A stretch of DNA of 64,000 nt from Amblyornis subalaris (Eukaryota > Chordata > Aves > Passeriformes > Ptilonorhynchidae). Location: the NCBI GenBank assembly GCA_018881555.1, contig JACAXG010000069.1:3457403-3521402 (forward strand). The letters are read 5' to 3'. Below the pieces are notes generated by a model, which saw only the letters and a program-made list of their open reading frames with translations, had not been told where the DNA came from and ran no database searches. Made by a program: the position numbers and the translations under genes. Of this stretch, positions 1 to 17,900 are shown in pieces; position 1 is the stretch's first letter, and each line of letters begins with the position of its first letter.

Positions 1-3537
<3,537 letters not shown>

Positions 3538-4490
3538 TCACAGAATCACAGAATTAACTAGGTTGGAAAAGACCTTGGAGATCATCAAATCCAACCTGTG
3601 ACTTAACACCACCTTATCAACTAAACTATGGCCCCGAGTGCCACATCCAGTCTTCTTTTAAACACCCCCAGTGATGCTGACTTGACCACGTCCCTGGGCA
3701 GGCCATTCCAATGCCCAACCACTCTTTCTGTAAAGAAATTTTTTCTGATGTCCAGCCTAAATTTCCCCTGGCGCAGCTTAAGACTGTGCCCTGTTGTCCT
3801 GCTGCTGGTTGCCTAAGAGACCGACCCCCACCTGGCTACACCCTCCTTTCAGGCTGTTGTAGAGAGTGATAAGATCTCCCCTGAGCCTCCTTTTCTCCAG
3901 GCTGAACAACCCCAGCTCCCTCAGCTGCTCCTCACAGGACTTGTGCTCCTGACCCTTCACCAGCTGCATTGCCCTTCTCTGGATGCGTTTGAGCATGTCA
4001 ACATCCTTCCTAAACAGAGAGGCCCAGAACTGGACACAGCACTCAAGGTGTGGCCTCACTGGTGCCAAGTGCAGGGGGACAATCACTGCCCTGGTCCTGC
4101 TGGCCACACTACTGCTGATCCAGGCCAGGATGCCATTGGCCTTCTTGGCCACCTGGGCACACACTGGCTCATGTTCAGTCGGCTGCTAACCAGCACTCCC
4201 AGGTCCCTTTCTGCCTGGCTGCTGTCCAGCCACTCTGCCCCAGCCTGTAGCACTGCAGGGGGTTGTTGTGGCCAGAGTGCAGGACCCGGCATTTGGACTT
4301 ATTAAACCTCATATTCTTGGATTTGGCTCATCCATCCAGCCTGTCCAGGTCCCTCTGCAGAGCCTCCTACCCTCCAACAGATTGACACACGCTCCCAGCT
4401 CTGAGTCATCTGCAAATTTGCGGATGGTGGACTCAATCCCCTCATCCAGGTTATCAATAAAGATATTAAACAGGACTGGGCCCAACCAAG
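3538..4490 (-). mobile_element. CR1 LINE, 5'-truncated, minus strand
   Basis: A chicken-repeat-1 retrotransposon copy, the dominant avian LINE. The 3' end at about 3538 has repeated TCACAGAA octamers, then the usual GGTTGGAAAAGACCTTGGAGATCATC end in complement form. The sense strand (minus) encodes the C-terminal part of the ORF2 reverse transcriptase. The 5' end lies just before the FADD catalytic box (near 4400-4420), preceded by the LFNIF-type segment. The later block [23 protein letters not shown] and [17 protein letters not shown] is readable in one frame from 4164 to 3778. A frame change near 4150-4165 separates it from the [15 protein letters not shown] segment, so the copy is dead. 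It is in the same orientation as PDE4D. Confidence 0.95.
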
Positions 4491-7400
4491 AATGTTACTG
4501 TAAAATGTCCTTTGCAGCTTGTCGTGACATTAGCTTATAACTGTATTACCATTGCTACTAGCATGACTACTATTACTCATTATCAATCAATATCTTTTTA
4601 GTTTGAATTCCTAAATATTGCAGGAGCACAAAATAATCACAGTACTAATGAAGGGTTTAGCTCATCATATCCACATTTCCTAACATTTCTATTTCATTGC
4701 CTGAATAAACTTTTTTTCCCTTTTAAACAGCTGCAATGAAACACAGACTCCTAATCAATACACAGTCTGTATATTTTGTTTTTCTGTTGAGGGCAGGGGG
4801 GCAGATAATTCCTGCAATTTTAGGTAAAATAGAAGACAATTGTTTACTCCTGTGCTCAGTAAGACTAATTTCTGCAATGGCAGTATCATTTAAAATATAT
4901 GTATAAGTTTGTCTGAGAAATTTAAAGGAAAAGTTAAAAGCTGGATATAAATAAATGAAGGTAAATGTAAGTCTCTCTCACAGGAGGAAAATTTTGAATA
5001 AAGAGTGAATGCTAAATTGATTGCTTTAACAGTGGACTTAAATATTCAACTGATTCAAAAGTATTTAGTTGGACTAAAGGAATATAGTTTTATTTGCAGA
5101 TTTCTTTATTTTCTTCACCCCCCTTTCATGGACATCATATGAATATTATATTACCAGTCTTATTCCTTCCAGTCAGAAACCAAGGCAGGCTTCTACGAAT
5201 GATTTCACTGTCAGAGTATAACATAGTGAACTTTTAAAATGTAAAAGTCTATTAGCTAGAACTGCAACTTCACCAGCTGGGAGAGGTCGTTTGGTTTGCA
5301 CCACCAGATAACTGCAAGTTTGTGCAAGACATTGCTGCTGCGACAGGAATTTTATCCTGTCGTACTCCGTGGTGACCGCTAGATGGGTGTAAAAGGTAAC
5401 AAACAGCTTCCAAGTGTATCAGCTGGATTTGCCTCGTGCTATTCCAAGAAAATATATTTTATGAAAATATGCGTCAAAAAAAAATTTGTCAGTTCAACGG
5501 TCAAAGGGGAATGTGAATATAGCACCGGCTTTTCAGAAACATATGTTTATTTTAAAAAGTTTCTGAAATGTTATAGCAGTTAAGTGTCTTGTTTAGATCT
5601 TCCTGAGACATTTGCCAATGCTTTCAGATACAAAAGCTTGTAGAACTCTAAATCAAAACAAGTGTTATTACAATGAAAATTATATAAATTGTTTCTCTGT
5701 CTGAATCACAACTGTGATTTGCAAGAAACTGTGCTTCTGACTACACTGCATCAAAAGAAGAGAGAATCAGAATAGGGAATTGAACATTTTCACACCAGTT
5801 CTTTGCTCTTTCTTGCTGCAAACACTGAAAAAATGAAAAGTTTAAGACATGAAGTAGGATAGACTCTTTCATTTGCCTGGACAGAAATTCCAGAAAGTCA
5901 GCTGTGTTTTCTTCATGTTTATCTTTCCAGTCCTGTTAAGTTTTAAGCCACAGCAAGAATACGCTGTGAATTGGAAAGAACAGAGAAACACAACGTCTTA
6001 ATGGAAGTTGTTACTAAAGAGCACAGGAACTGTTTTGTTTTCATTTCACAAACAGAAAGTGACCATTTGAAGACAGAGTTTTATACCATTGCTCTGCAGC
6101 CGACTTTGGGCACTTTGCATAATACATGCAATCTGAAGCTGCCTTTGGTGACAGGAGCATTTGGTGCACACATGACAGAATTTTATATGTTCAAAGAGCT
6201 TTGCTGCAACTCTGGCGATGCTGAAGCTATGAAAAGTCAATGATAATTCAGCAACTTTTGTGTCTGCATTTTGGCAAAAAGTTTTAGGTCATGGATACTG
6301 TTTATCTTTAGAGCCTGCCTTATTCAGTGTTCAACGAAAACAAATACAGCATGAGACGAAATTCAGAGGTTTTTTCCTTGTTTGGCTATTCATCATATCT
6401 GCACTTCTTGCCCACTTTCTGTCATCTAGGCTCTGTACTAGGATGGGGACAAAACTGAGCAACTTGTAAACATTTGTGGCTGATCTTCCCTGTGCTCCTA
6501 ACAGGACAAGAAGTAATAATATCACAAGCAAACTTTAGGAAGATTATTAGTAATTTACTTCAGACAATACTAGGACTCTGTTCCCGGAACAGGACGGGTT
6601 CTGGATCCTGAATCACAGCAGCACTGCTTCATTGTTAATGACTGCACAGCTTCTTTACATATTGAAAGAAACCCTTTGCAAATTGAAAGAAAGTGGACTT
6701 CCTTCTGAAGCTTCCTACTTTCTGCAAGGCTGCTAAAAGAAAAAATGGGGAGGTCTGTGTATAAAATATAGGTTTTAGTTACTTAAGGAGTAATGGCATC
6801 ATAAGGACTATACACAAGAGTTTGTAGTTAAGGCTGCATAGAAAATCTTAGTGTTGGTCTTCCTTATTACTGAGAATTTAGCATTAATCTTGCAGTATTT
6901 TGTTGGATTTATTTTCTTTTGTTTTGTGTGGTTTCTATTTTTAGAGAAATAAGCAATAGGAGGAGAGAGAAAGAAATTTCACCATAAAATGAAGAACCTA
7001 CTAGACTTTTTAATAATGCAAATCGTGATCCTCATATTCCCCTCTAAGTGTCTCCCCACTTTCATCTTATCTTGGAAACTACAGGGAGGGAGAGCCAAAT
7101 TATTTGAACCTCTGGGGACATCTTATCTTTTAAAGCCATCTTTAACATTACAGAGGGACAAGCAACTTCTAGAGGAGCAATTTTTTCCCACCATCAAAGC
7201 AGTCCATTGTCCTAGTGTGAAGCAATCTCTGCAGCCATCTGTGCTATGACCTACATACACATCTCAATGTCCTCACTTCCAAGAAGTCATGTCCTGTTTT
7301 TTCACCTGGTAGCACAATCCCAATATCACACCAAATCAGTGCATTTGCCGTAGCAGCTGTAATTCACTGAAATTATCACAGAAGACTTGCCCTGCAGCAA

Positions 7401-9744
7401 CTCCCTTTGAGCAGGATCTAATTTAGAGTAAAATCAAGGTAATAAAACTATATGGTTCTAAGGAAAGGATAAGCTAGTTATCGTTTGTGCCCCAGGACAG
7501 GAGCCCACCTCCAGGAAAGGCAGCCTTAGCAACTAGAGAAAGGGAAGGATTGGATGTTGCCTTCAAAAGCAGAATCTGAATTTATTGCTTGGATTGCTTG
7601 GGATTGAAATAAGCAGTGAGGCACCTCAGCTGGTGGCATGCACCATGGATGAGCAGGATTGTAGAGAAAGGCCACAGTGTGCCTGTATCTAAGATCATTT
7701 GGTAGGTCTTTATGACTTCACTTGAGCCTTTTTATTGCTTATTAATAAACTAAGCATTAAATTGTGCCAACAGCTAACTTGAGTGTTTCCTTTTTTATTT
7801 TTTTTGCCACGCATAGTTATCCCTAGGTGAGAGATGAAACTTTACAATTTTCTTTATCAGAAAGAAACAAGTTGTCACTAATCTGCCCCCGCCACAGGTT
7901 CCCAGTAGATTTTAGATGTTGAACAGGCTAACCTGCAGCATCAGAATAAAACAAGTAAACTAAATCAGTGGATTTATATAATTGAAAAGCAAGCTAATTC
8001 TTTGTTTGAGACCTTTCAAAATGTTTCCTTTCTAACAGTGTCTAGCCAATGATGCAGAGAGTCCATATCTGGTTTTCTCCTTCCTTTCTGTCTTTCTCCC
8101 CAAGACTAGTAAAAAAAAAAAAAAAACCTCAGTAAAATGAGGGAAGAAAAAGAGAAATATTTATACTGATATTTTAGAAGGAATATAATACCTACTCTCT
8201 ATATTTGAAGAAAAAAATGTTTATATGTGATCTGATATTTTTATTTTCTGCGTAGCAAAGTTAACAAAAACTTTTGCCTTTCATTACTTAAAAATATTTC
8301 CAGTCAATTGTAACCAAATGATATTAAAAGGAACATATGATCTAAATCTGAATTTTCGTGTACCACTGTAGAATTCAAGCCAACTATCTGCTTGTGGCTT
8401 TGAGTTTCCAGTTAAGCAATTCAGAAAGCAAGCCCTATGATTAACTCCATATTTAGAAGTGGTGTGGATAGATTTTCCAGTATCAAAATTCCAAGCAAAA
8501 GAATAAAATGTGACATTTCATGAATTTTTTTTTAGCAGCAGAACTCATCTTTTGCTCTTGGCATAACTGTTTTTAGAAACATTTGAGTGTAGAAGGCTTA
8601 ATATTAGGTCTAAAATTACAAGACTTAGTATTAAAAGCCCAGAAAACAGATAAACACAAGATGTGTAGGACAAAAAATACAATGAAGCAGAAAGGGTTGG
8701 AAGAAGTGGTCTACTCACACATGTTAACAAAGGAACTCCAACTATCTATCTATCTTCTGTCTAATGATTTTCTAGCATGTGTATCGGGAAATCCAATCTC
8801 TCAAAATAAACTATTTTATGTTTTGTTATGAAGTTACAAGCAAGGAGTTTCCTGTGATGATTACTCCAATTTTTTGGTACTTTAGCTTTGAACAGTCTCC
8901 CTGTACTCAACTGAAGATGTGCGTTCACAATGACACCTCATTATTCTTAATTATACCTCAGTGTCCTATCCATTTGGAATGAAACCCTTTTTTAAGGCAC
9001 CTATTAAATCAAGTTGCCTGTTGTATTCAGCCATACTGGGATTCCCTTTGTGATTCTTTTTTTTTTCCTCAGGGAGAATATCATCCCTCACCTGGCAAGT
9101 TTTATTCTCTAAACTTGGCTCTTGAGAGTGAACTTCTTTCTACTAATGTGATGTTCAGACAGAATGCCAGATTTCAGATCCTATCACATAGATTTGATGT
9201 TTCTTTGAAGCTGAAATAATTGTCTTATTGCAGTACAACAACAATTCAAACAACAAACCACAGGAGAAATGAAATGCAAAATAATTTCCAAGAAATGTGG
9301 TAATCTGTTCGTGATTCTACTGGATTTAAATGACTTTGTTTGGTTCTTCTGATCTAGTAACCCTAATGGGACTAATATTCCTGTTTTGAGATAGCAAAAA
9401 TAGCCACTGAGACATTAACTGTTTTCCCCAATGTTTCTGGTAAAATCTTGGCCACTTGAGGTCTGAATCAGAAAATGGGCAGAAAATCTTGAAGAATCAG
9501 ACCTACTTTGGGCAATCTGAGATAAAGAATGCTGCAAACCAGAACCACTTGATTCAGACATGAGCAAGAGCAGACAGGAAGCCTGGGGGTGCTCTGAGTA
9601 CCACACGAGCCTGCTGGTCCCTGCCACCTCCCATATGCCATTGCTGCAGGAACCCATCAACTGCATTTCTAGGAGTGCAGTCTCAGCTGGACTGATGGTT
9701 CTCCACTTTCTTATTGTCATTGTTTGATTACAGTCTATCTGTCA
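4491..9744. other. PDE4D intron, no gene seen
   Basis: About 5.3 kb of AT-rich intron. Short A or T runs occur (for example 16 A near 8110) and a small TATC tract near 8740. A locally CpG-richer patch at about 5270-5390 contains an 8-bp inverted repeat (5341-5348 with 5355-5362) and a CTCF-like core (5376-5387). Open frames at 5971-6243, 6989-7249, 8583-8831 and 9415-9720 are unrelated to anything I recognise and are taken as chance. Confidence 0.65.
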
Positions 9745-10505
9745 CCATTCATTTAAATCATGCCATAATTCTACGGGTCTATGATTTTATGACCCCCAGG
9801 GATAGAGCATCCACAACTTCCTTGAACAACCTGTTCCAGTGCTACACCACCCTCACAGTAAAGAATTTTTTCCTAATACCTAATCTAAACCTTCTCTCTT
9901 TCCCTTTGAAGTCATTCCTCCTTAAACTGTCACTACATGCTCTTGTGAATGGTCTACTTCCATCTTTCCTGCAAGTTCCCTTCGGGTACTTGAAGGCTGC
10001 AATTAGGTTACCCAAAAGCCTTCACTTTTCCAGGCTGAACAAACCAAATTTTATCAGCATTTCCTCATAGGAGAGGTGCTCCATCCCTTGGATCATCTTT
10101 GTGGCCTCCTCTGGACTTGCTCCAGCAGTTCCATGTCATTCCACTCATGTGCTGGGGATCCCAGAGCTGGATGCAGCACTGCAGGTGGGGTCTCACCAGA
10201 GAGAGCAGAGGAGCAGAATCCCCTCCCTCACCCTGCTGGCCACGCTGCTTTGGATACAGCCCAGGACATGTTTGGCTCTCTGGGCTGTGAGTGCACATGG
10301 CTGGGTCATGTCCAGCCTCTCATCCACCAGCACGCGCAAGTCCTCCTCGGCAGGACTGGTCTTTATCTTTTCATCCCTAGCCTGTATTGATACCATGGGT
10401 TGCCCTGATCCAAGTGCAGTATCTTGCACTTGGTCTTACTTAACCTCATGAGATTCCCATGGATCCAGTTCTTCAGCCTGGTTCCTCTGGACGGCATAAA
10501 TGCTG
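9745..10505 (-). mobile_element. CR1 LINE fragment, degenerate, minus strand
   Basis: The sense (minus) strand encodes the C-terminal end of CR1 ORF2. It opens near 10500 with LKNWIHGNLMRLS-like sequence, then DEKIKTSPAEEDLRVLVDERLDMTQ, CALTAQRAKHVLGCIQSSVA, the GASPEEATKMI segment and FRLGIRKKFFTVRVV near 9850. It contains frame changes and stops. The usual 3' terminal segment is missing: after the RLGIRKKFF region the sequence goes almost directly to a short octamer-like stretch (near 9760-9795), so the last part has been deleted or eroded. Its wording is close to the copy at 39.9-41.2 kb, suggesting the same subfamily. Confidence 0.9.
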
Positions 10506-11408
10506 AAATACCTTCAAACTCTTTTTTAACAAATCAGTTTACCTAATTTCTTCAAGAAATTAAAGAAAAATACTGTTTTTCTTTCCAGGGTGAGTTTTGA
10601 TCCAACTATACCAACTTCTTTTTCTGCACCACTACTTTCTGAGCAGTAGTTGGATGCTAGATATAAAACCAGCTTGCACTGAGTGTGACCATAAGGCATG
10701 AACTTACTGTAACACACAGTGTCATTAATTTTCTCTTATTTTAAATGCAATGAAATAAAATTTCAAAGCATATCAAAATGGTTATTTATCAATTTATAAA
10801 AATATGCAAACAATCCACCAAGCATATTGACTAATCCTAGTTAAAATGCAGCTTTCCTAAGATATTAGCAGAACAGCTTTCCTTCAGGAAAAACTAATAC
10901 AAAGAAATGAATGTACGAACATGGTTGAGAACCAGACTTGTGCCAGAGAAGGAAAATCCAATACACTGCAAGAGCCCAGCCTCCTCTTTCTGTGAATTCA
11001 GTTGGATGACATTATCAAAAGTGATCAAATTGCTTATATATTCTCTATAATGAATTACTGGTGTGATAAAGCAAATGTGGGAGAAGAGGTAATTCCTCAG
11101 ACCGTAATATTTAAATCAATACCCTACAGTACTGAGGAAAACACAAAGAATCCAGAAAATAGACATAAATATTCCCCAGGGCTAACACTAATGTGCATTA
11201 GGAAGCTTTCGAGCAAATATATCTTGCTGATGTATCATCATATATAGCTCCAATGGTGATAAATATTTGGCATGGTCACAGAAGATATGGTTGCACTTAC
11301 CCTGTGCTTAGTGGCAAAGATGTTTGTCAAAGAGTGCCTGAAACAGAAGGTGGCAGGACTAAGCATTTGTGGTTACTCCATGCTACTCTCCCATCCCAGA
11401 AAACACAG
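10506..11408. other. PDE4D intron, nothing recognised
   Basis: Between two CR1 copies. AT-rich, without a recognisable repeat or RNA gene. An 81-codon open frame (11002-11247) has no familiar features. Confidence 0.65.
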
Positions 11409-11950
11409 CATAGAATGATAGAGTCATAGACTGGTTTGGGTAGGAAGGGACCAAAGCGATCATCTAGTTTCAGCCCACCTGCCATGGGCAGGAACACACC
11501 TTCCACCAGACCGGGGTGCTTAATTCTCCATGCAATCTGACCTTGAACACTTCCAGGGATGGGCATCCACAATTTCACTGGGCAACCTGTTCCAGTGTCT
11601 CATCACCCTCACAGTGAAGAATTTCTTTCTAACATCTAATCTAAACCTACCCTCCTTCAGCTTAAAGCCATTACCTCCTGTCCTGTCACTACATTCCCTT
11701 GGAAAAAGTCTCTCTTCAGCCTTTTTGTAGGACCCCTTCAGATACTGGAAGGTGTTCTAAGGTCTCCCTGGTGTTCCAAGTGTCCCTTCTTTTCTCCAGG
11801 CTGAACAAGCTCAGGTCTCTCAGCCTGTCCTCAAAGTAGAGGTGCTCCAGCCCTCTGATCATCTTTGTGGCCCTCCTCTGGACTCATTCTAAACTGTCCA
11901 TGTCCTTCTTAGAAAGAGGTCCAGTGAGCCAGGAGGTGTGACCATCCTGA
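11409..11950 (-). mobile_element. CR1 LINE 3' end, minus strand
   Basis: A 5'-truncated CR1 of about 540 bp. The 3' end has the octamer tail (TAGAATGATAGAGTCATAGA) followed by GGTTTGGGTAGGAAGGGACC, the complement of the canonical avian CR1 terminus. The sense strand then runs through the segment encoding GLEVFK-, VRKKFF- and SLEKR-like sequence and a CTGGAGCACCTC-type stretch. The 5' break is near 11945, in the segment before the RPHLE-type motif, and its exact position is uncertain. No intact frame remains. Confidence 0.93.
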
Positions 11951-14900
11951 CAAGAGAATCTTGCAAACCTCAGTATCACTCAGCTCATAATTATTAAGTC
12001 TTTTGCACAACTGACCTTAAGTAAACCTTTCTTCAAAAAGTGTGTATTAAAGAAAATGGATAAGGACTGTGGACAGAAAAGTCCAAGGAGAAGGAGCTCT
12101 AAAACCCAATCTGTAGGAACCTTGCACATAGAGGATGGTTTGTTTGACCAGTACAACGGGCACACGTTTAAGTATCAACACGAAATCAAGGCCAACTTCA
12201 GAGGAGAGTGGACAGGAGGCAGCTGGATAAGAAATTGCAGTTGTTTCTCTAGGCATTGTTCTAGATTGCCTATGACAATTAGAGCTCTATGTAAAGGACA
12301 CATAATTGTATTTGACAGCAAACATTTTTTTTTCTCACACCGTTTTAACATTCCTCTAATTGCAATAAGCAATTGCTGGCAATAAATCACATATGAATTC
12401 TACCTCCACAAGGATTTGTGTTGGGATATGTTAACAGCAATTATTACTGAAAAAAAAGCTATATACTGTGTAAAGCGTGAAAGCTCAAGGTAATAAGACG
12501 TTTAGAGTTCTAAAACTTTTCTACTTTGCTTTTGCAAAATTGTTTCATCCTTTTTACTTCAGTTTATTTCAATTCTTTAAATTCTGGGTGCTTGATTTAT
12601 TTTTAATTTCCATTTTCTTATATTGAATCAATTTTTATTTTATATTGCATTTTTGTATTTAGTTTACCAAATGTGCCAGATTTTTTTTTTGCTTCCACTT
12701 CCATAGACTTCTACTACATGTATCGAGGTGCATGTAGCAATTTGAGTTCTGGAAGTCCTTTGCCACATCCAAGCAACAATCTTTAAAGGGAAACAAGTTC
12801 AGGAGCTAACTCTGGAAGAGTGCTGAGACTGGATTCTCTTGTGTGTATGCACTCATGTTAGACCCTGAGAACCTTCACTGAGCACTTGGAATGTCAAGAA
12901 AGATGATTCATGTCACTAGTCCAAAGTAAATTATAATCTACAATAATGGATCATTTGGGTCTTGTTTTCCCCGATTTTTAGGATATTGTTTTAATGCAAC
13001 ATATAATTACAATGCCTAATAACTTTACCTAAGAGGGCTGCCTGATATTCCACTTTATAAGACTGTGTTTTCTTGTTGCTAAATTACTGCATTCTGTCCA
13101 GTGGTGCTGCAATTTTCCTTCCAAGTTTTTTAGAGGGAAAGTGGGCCAACTCTTGGTAGAAAGTGGCAGAGAAAATAGCATTTTCTCGTAGTTAAAACTA
13201 CATTCTGGAAGCTGTTTTGTGAGATATTCTAGTGACTCATATTTTGCTGCACAATGTTGAATTTAGCCAAGTGTCTGCAAAATGCTTTTTTTTTTTTACT
13301 GATTCTGTGAACATCTTCATAAATTTCAAAAAGTTATAAACATAGGCCAACCTCATGTCTGTCATATTATTGAAAAAATGTGAAGTGGTACTGTATTATT
13401 TTTTTAAAATCTCCTGTCTTGCTCAGAATCTCAGAGGACTCTGAGGAAGAAGCCCCTGACAGTGGGATATTTGTGTCTTTCACTGCAGAAAGTAGGTACT
13501 GAATGAAAGGGCTTCAGAGAAGTAAGGGTGATTCTATCATCAGGAACTGGAAATAATATTTGTGCAAGCTGCAAAGCACCTGATAATGAACCAGTCACTT
13601 ACATGAACTTTATCATAGGTCACTAGTTAAGTGTTTTTAATTCTTGAGGTATCCACTCTGAAAGGCTACTGCTTAAGTCATCTGGGCATCAGCACTCACA
13701 AACACAGATTAACTCAGAAAATCTGAGCATCTACTGGGTGGATCAAGGGCCTGCCAGATCCACTGTTCTCTTTCTAGGAATGCTAAAAGTGAATGCCGGT
13801 GGAAAAGGTTAAGAAGAAGCAAGTGCTACATCCCCATTGTATCCCAGTCCCTCATTATTTTCTCACCCTTTCATCAGAACTATGCTCTGAATACAAGGGT
13901 CACACCATGACAAGGAGATCAAAAGAACAAAGTCCTAGTCATCATGTTTTGAATATTCAAGTTAGGGAATACTTTAATGTCTCTGGTTTAATTACGGTAT
14001 AGATTAAGTAAGGATGATAAAAATTCCTTCTATCATAAGGGTGATATAAAAATTAATTTATCATCTCTGAGAAACAGTAAGGTGTCATAGTGGTGAGCAG
14101 CATAGAAAACTCAATGAAAGCATTATGACTGCTTTACAATACATGTGAACAGCAGATTGTCAATAGATCATGTGACCATACAATGAACAGCAAGAAAATG
14201 GTAGACTACCAAACGTCTCGTGAATTGAGTTCCATTCGTTTTGCCTACTCTGTGAAGTAAAAAGAATATAGAAACATATAGGTAAGGTATAGAATTATTT
14301 ATGCATAGGACTAAACCAAAGTTCCTAAGTAAATGCAATATGTGCTTTTGTGCTTGGCTTTTTAGTCATAATAACATTGATATCAGGTTATTGTGTATAC
14401 ATTTGTTCACAATGAAGACTATTGCTGTTGTTTATCTCCAGTCTTCATTTTCAGTCTACTGTAGCACAACTGAAAGCTGTTAATGGGAGACCATGAGAAA
14501 TCTCAGGCTTCAAATGCAGTGTTGCAGATTTTCTCTCTAGTGGTTAGTGCACAGATGAAGAAGCACACATTCCATTTTGGTTATAATGCATGTTTTATTA
14601 ACTTCATCTTCTGCTCATCTTCAAGATCATTGGAGCACTCTGTTCACAGTCTCATTGTGATTAACAGCTATTGTAATATAAGCACGTTCTTGTTACAATC
14701 TCTAGTGCTCCTATATTGGCTGTTTCTACTAGTCACTGTAAAATCCCCACTGTGCACATGACTGTTGGACTCTGAGAGCAAAAGCAAAACCTATAGAGCC
14801 ACAAATACAGTGATTTATTAACAAAATATAGAAAATATTGTGAGGTGTGAAGTTACTATGCACATCATACAACTCTCATTTGGTAAAATACCTAAATGAA

Positions 14901-17900
14901 CAGAAGTCTGAAAATGCTCAAGGACTATTCACAAATTAACTAGAAACAAGAAAAAAGGTCAAAACACTAGTTTCTACAGTCTTCAGATGCCACACACAGT
15001 GCTAATCTAAGCATATCTCATCAAAGAAATAAATCTTTCTCTGTGAAGGAATGCAGTAACAGAAACATCAGTTTACATTCTGCTTGTAGCAAGGTATTTT
15101 TTTCCCAGTATTAAACAAACCTGGAAGCAGATTTGATGTAGTGGGTTGAAAGAGAAGCTGAAAAAAAATACGCTTTTTAGATAAATGTGAGTGATCTGGC
15201 AAGCCAAAGTTGTTAAAAATCACTGTGTGTTGCAAAACAAAATCAAATATTCTTCTCACAGAGCAAGACCAAAACATTTTATTAGAATTTACAACTCAGC
15301 CCTGCCCCATGCACAAATACATTTCTACAGATGTATCAAGGTCAGCTCAAACTTTTCTCATCAGCTACAGAGTTATCTGTAAGCACAAGCCAATTCCATA
15401 GAATAAGATTTGTGCTCCAGTTTGCACTAAATATTTGGGAGGGGAGATGACAGATTGCTTACTGCTGTTCTCATCCATCAACCATCCTCCCTGCTGTAAC
15501 CACTCCTCCACTGCCATTGTCCATCGGGCAAAGTGTGCTGCCATTCCTCATCCTTTCCACAAGGCTGGAATATATGTTTAAACTAACAAAAGCACTACAA
15601 AGTCTGGACAAATCATAACAACTGAACTACAGAGTTTCTTATGTCAAAAATATTAACATGACTTATGTTTACAAATAGAAAAAAAATAAAAATCAAATGC
15701 ATAGAGGCACCTTTTGTACAAAGTAATTTCCTGTTATCAGGAAAAATTGTATATGATTTATTTGACTTAGTGCAAAAAAAAGGTTGTCGGGCAACTTGAT
15801 TCCAAAAGCCTATTTTCTTGATCCTGATGTCATTACTAAAATTGGTATAGGACATGCCATAATTGCTGGCGCCAAGGAGGTGATTATATCACTCTGGAAA
15901 CATTACAAAACGTGCAATCCAAGGGAGCAAGGAGAAAGCCCAGCATCTCGCATCACTCCCCACAGCTGAAAAAATGTCACTGTAACATTGTTGCTTTTGG
16001 AACAAGCTTTGTCTTCAACTATTTTTCCCTGACATATCGTTATTTCATCCTGTGAAGTGTTCCCAGGAGAAGCAACAATTTTGCCAGATAAAAACTACTT
16101 TTCAAGCAATGCTTTTCAGCAAAACTCGGCCTACATATCCTAAGCACTGCCAAGCTGACCACACACGGCTATGCCCTCCCAGCTGGCAGCACCATAGACA
16201 GATAGATGCACCATCCATCACCATGTCTAACCTATGATTCTGGTGGAGAATTTATGGACAAAATCAAGTCTTTGGCTCTCAAGGAGAAACCTTAAGAAGA
16301 CGGGGACCCCTGGCAGCTGAGGGAGGGACAAACTATCAGGAAGTCCATTGTGACATTTTTCTTTTGTGGGAATAAAGTAGGATAAGGGGATACAAAAACC
16401 TGTTCTCTCACTGGATGACTCATCCTGACTGAATCATTTTATCCCCTTCTGTGCTTACATTTCCCTACCTGTAAAATGGGAACTTTGTAAAGTGCCAAGA
16501 GTTCTGATCCTTTAAAACAACTGAAACAAAACAAACAAACAAAGAAAAAACTTCATACGACCTAAAAGTAATATTACAGGGAGTAGTTATAAGAGCAGTA
16601 GAAGTATCAGAAATACTGCTTTTTAAGAATGTATCAAAAGCAAATATGGGTGAGAAAAGGAGAAATTTAGAAAATTTACTGGGTTTCCTCTTAGGAAATA
16701 TGTGAAGGAATTGGAAGAATAGAAGACTTGCTTATTTATTTGTTTTGGTATATGTACGTTTCAAGACTTTCTGCATAAAAATGTAGTGGAAGGAGACATT
16801 AGACCAGGCATTTCTGTAACATTTGCATGTAAAAGAATGGAGTAATGGAGAAAAAAAAAATACAGGGGGAAAAAAAGCCAACAAAACAAACCACCAGAAA
16901 AATCCAACCAACCAAACAACAAAGCAAAACTTTCACCAAACATTTATTATAAGAAATTTGATGAAAAATGTTCAGAAAATAAAGAAGAAAATATTTTCCA
17001 CTTCAGGTGAGAAGCTGATTAGATTTTCATAAGATGTGGGTTTATTTTTTGTCCCCACCATGCTGTACTTCTGTAAGACTCAGAAAATCATGAATTCTCC
17101 TTTCAGAGAGAATAAGATGGTTTGTTTGTTTTTGTTTTCAGAACAACAACAAAAAAGACAAAAGAAAATTAGAAAAAAAAAAGATAAATGCGTAATTAAT
17201 CTGCCAGATGAAACATTACTGAGGTGTAAAGGAAAAAAAAGCTGGCAGTGGCCAAATATGTGCTTAGCATGCTCTGCTATACAGCCTTGCCAGGACAGCA
17301 TGTGGGCAAGCATGTCCTCCCGGCAATCTCGTAGTTTTGTCTTAAGCAAGCCTGGACAGTTCATATCTTCCCACACTATTCTTTTTTTACCCCTCCCAGC
17401 CATGGCTCTTTGCCCACAGAGGAGAACCTGCCTATCCATAAGAAAGACAGGCAATTAAAAAAGATAGCAGGCTTGTGTGCTATTTTTCTCTTTGAAATTC
17501 TTCTGTGATTGTTAAATGTTAAGGCAATGAAAAGAGAAACTAATTTATATCTGATTTCTCTAAAGCATGAATGAAGTAGCATTGAGTGAAATACAGTTTT
17601 TGCTAAAAAACTTCAGCGTCAACATAAAAGTGCCATTTAGTAAGAATAACTTTTCAGAATATTCATGGCTTTGTACAATTTCAGGGATTTCTACAAGCAT
17701 GCTTGAGACATGAAATGTTTGATTAAAGCAAAGTAAATTCCCAAGGAGTATTTAAAGTAGAGAGAGAAGGCAGAGAATTTCTGCTTATACTTCAAATATT
17801 AAAGTTCATACATTTTCCTGACACTTGAGAAAGTGAAATAACCAATAATGAGCATATCTGTATCATTTAAATCTTTAAGAACTATTATGTTATGCAGTGA

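Noticed and set aside
12056..12385. 109-codon plus-strand open frame
   Set aside because: No familiar motif or splice context; its C-terminal part runs into AT-rich low-complexity sequence.
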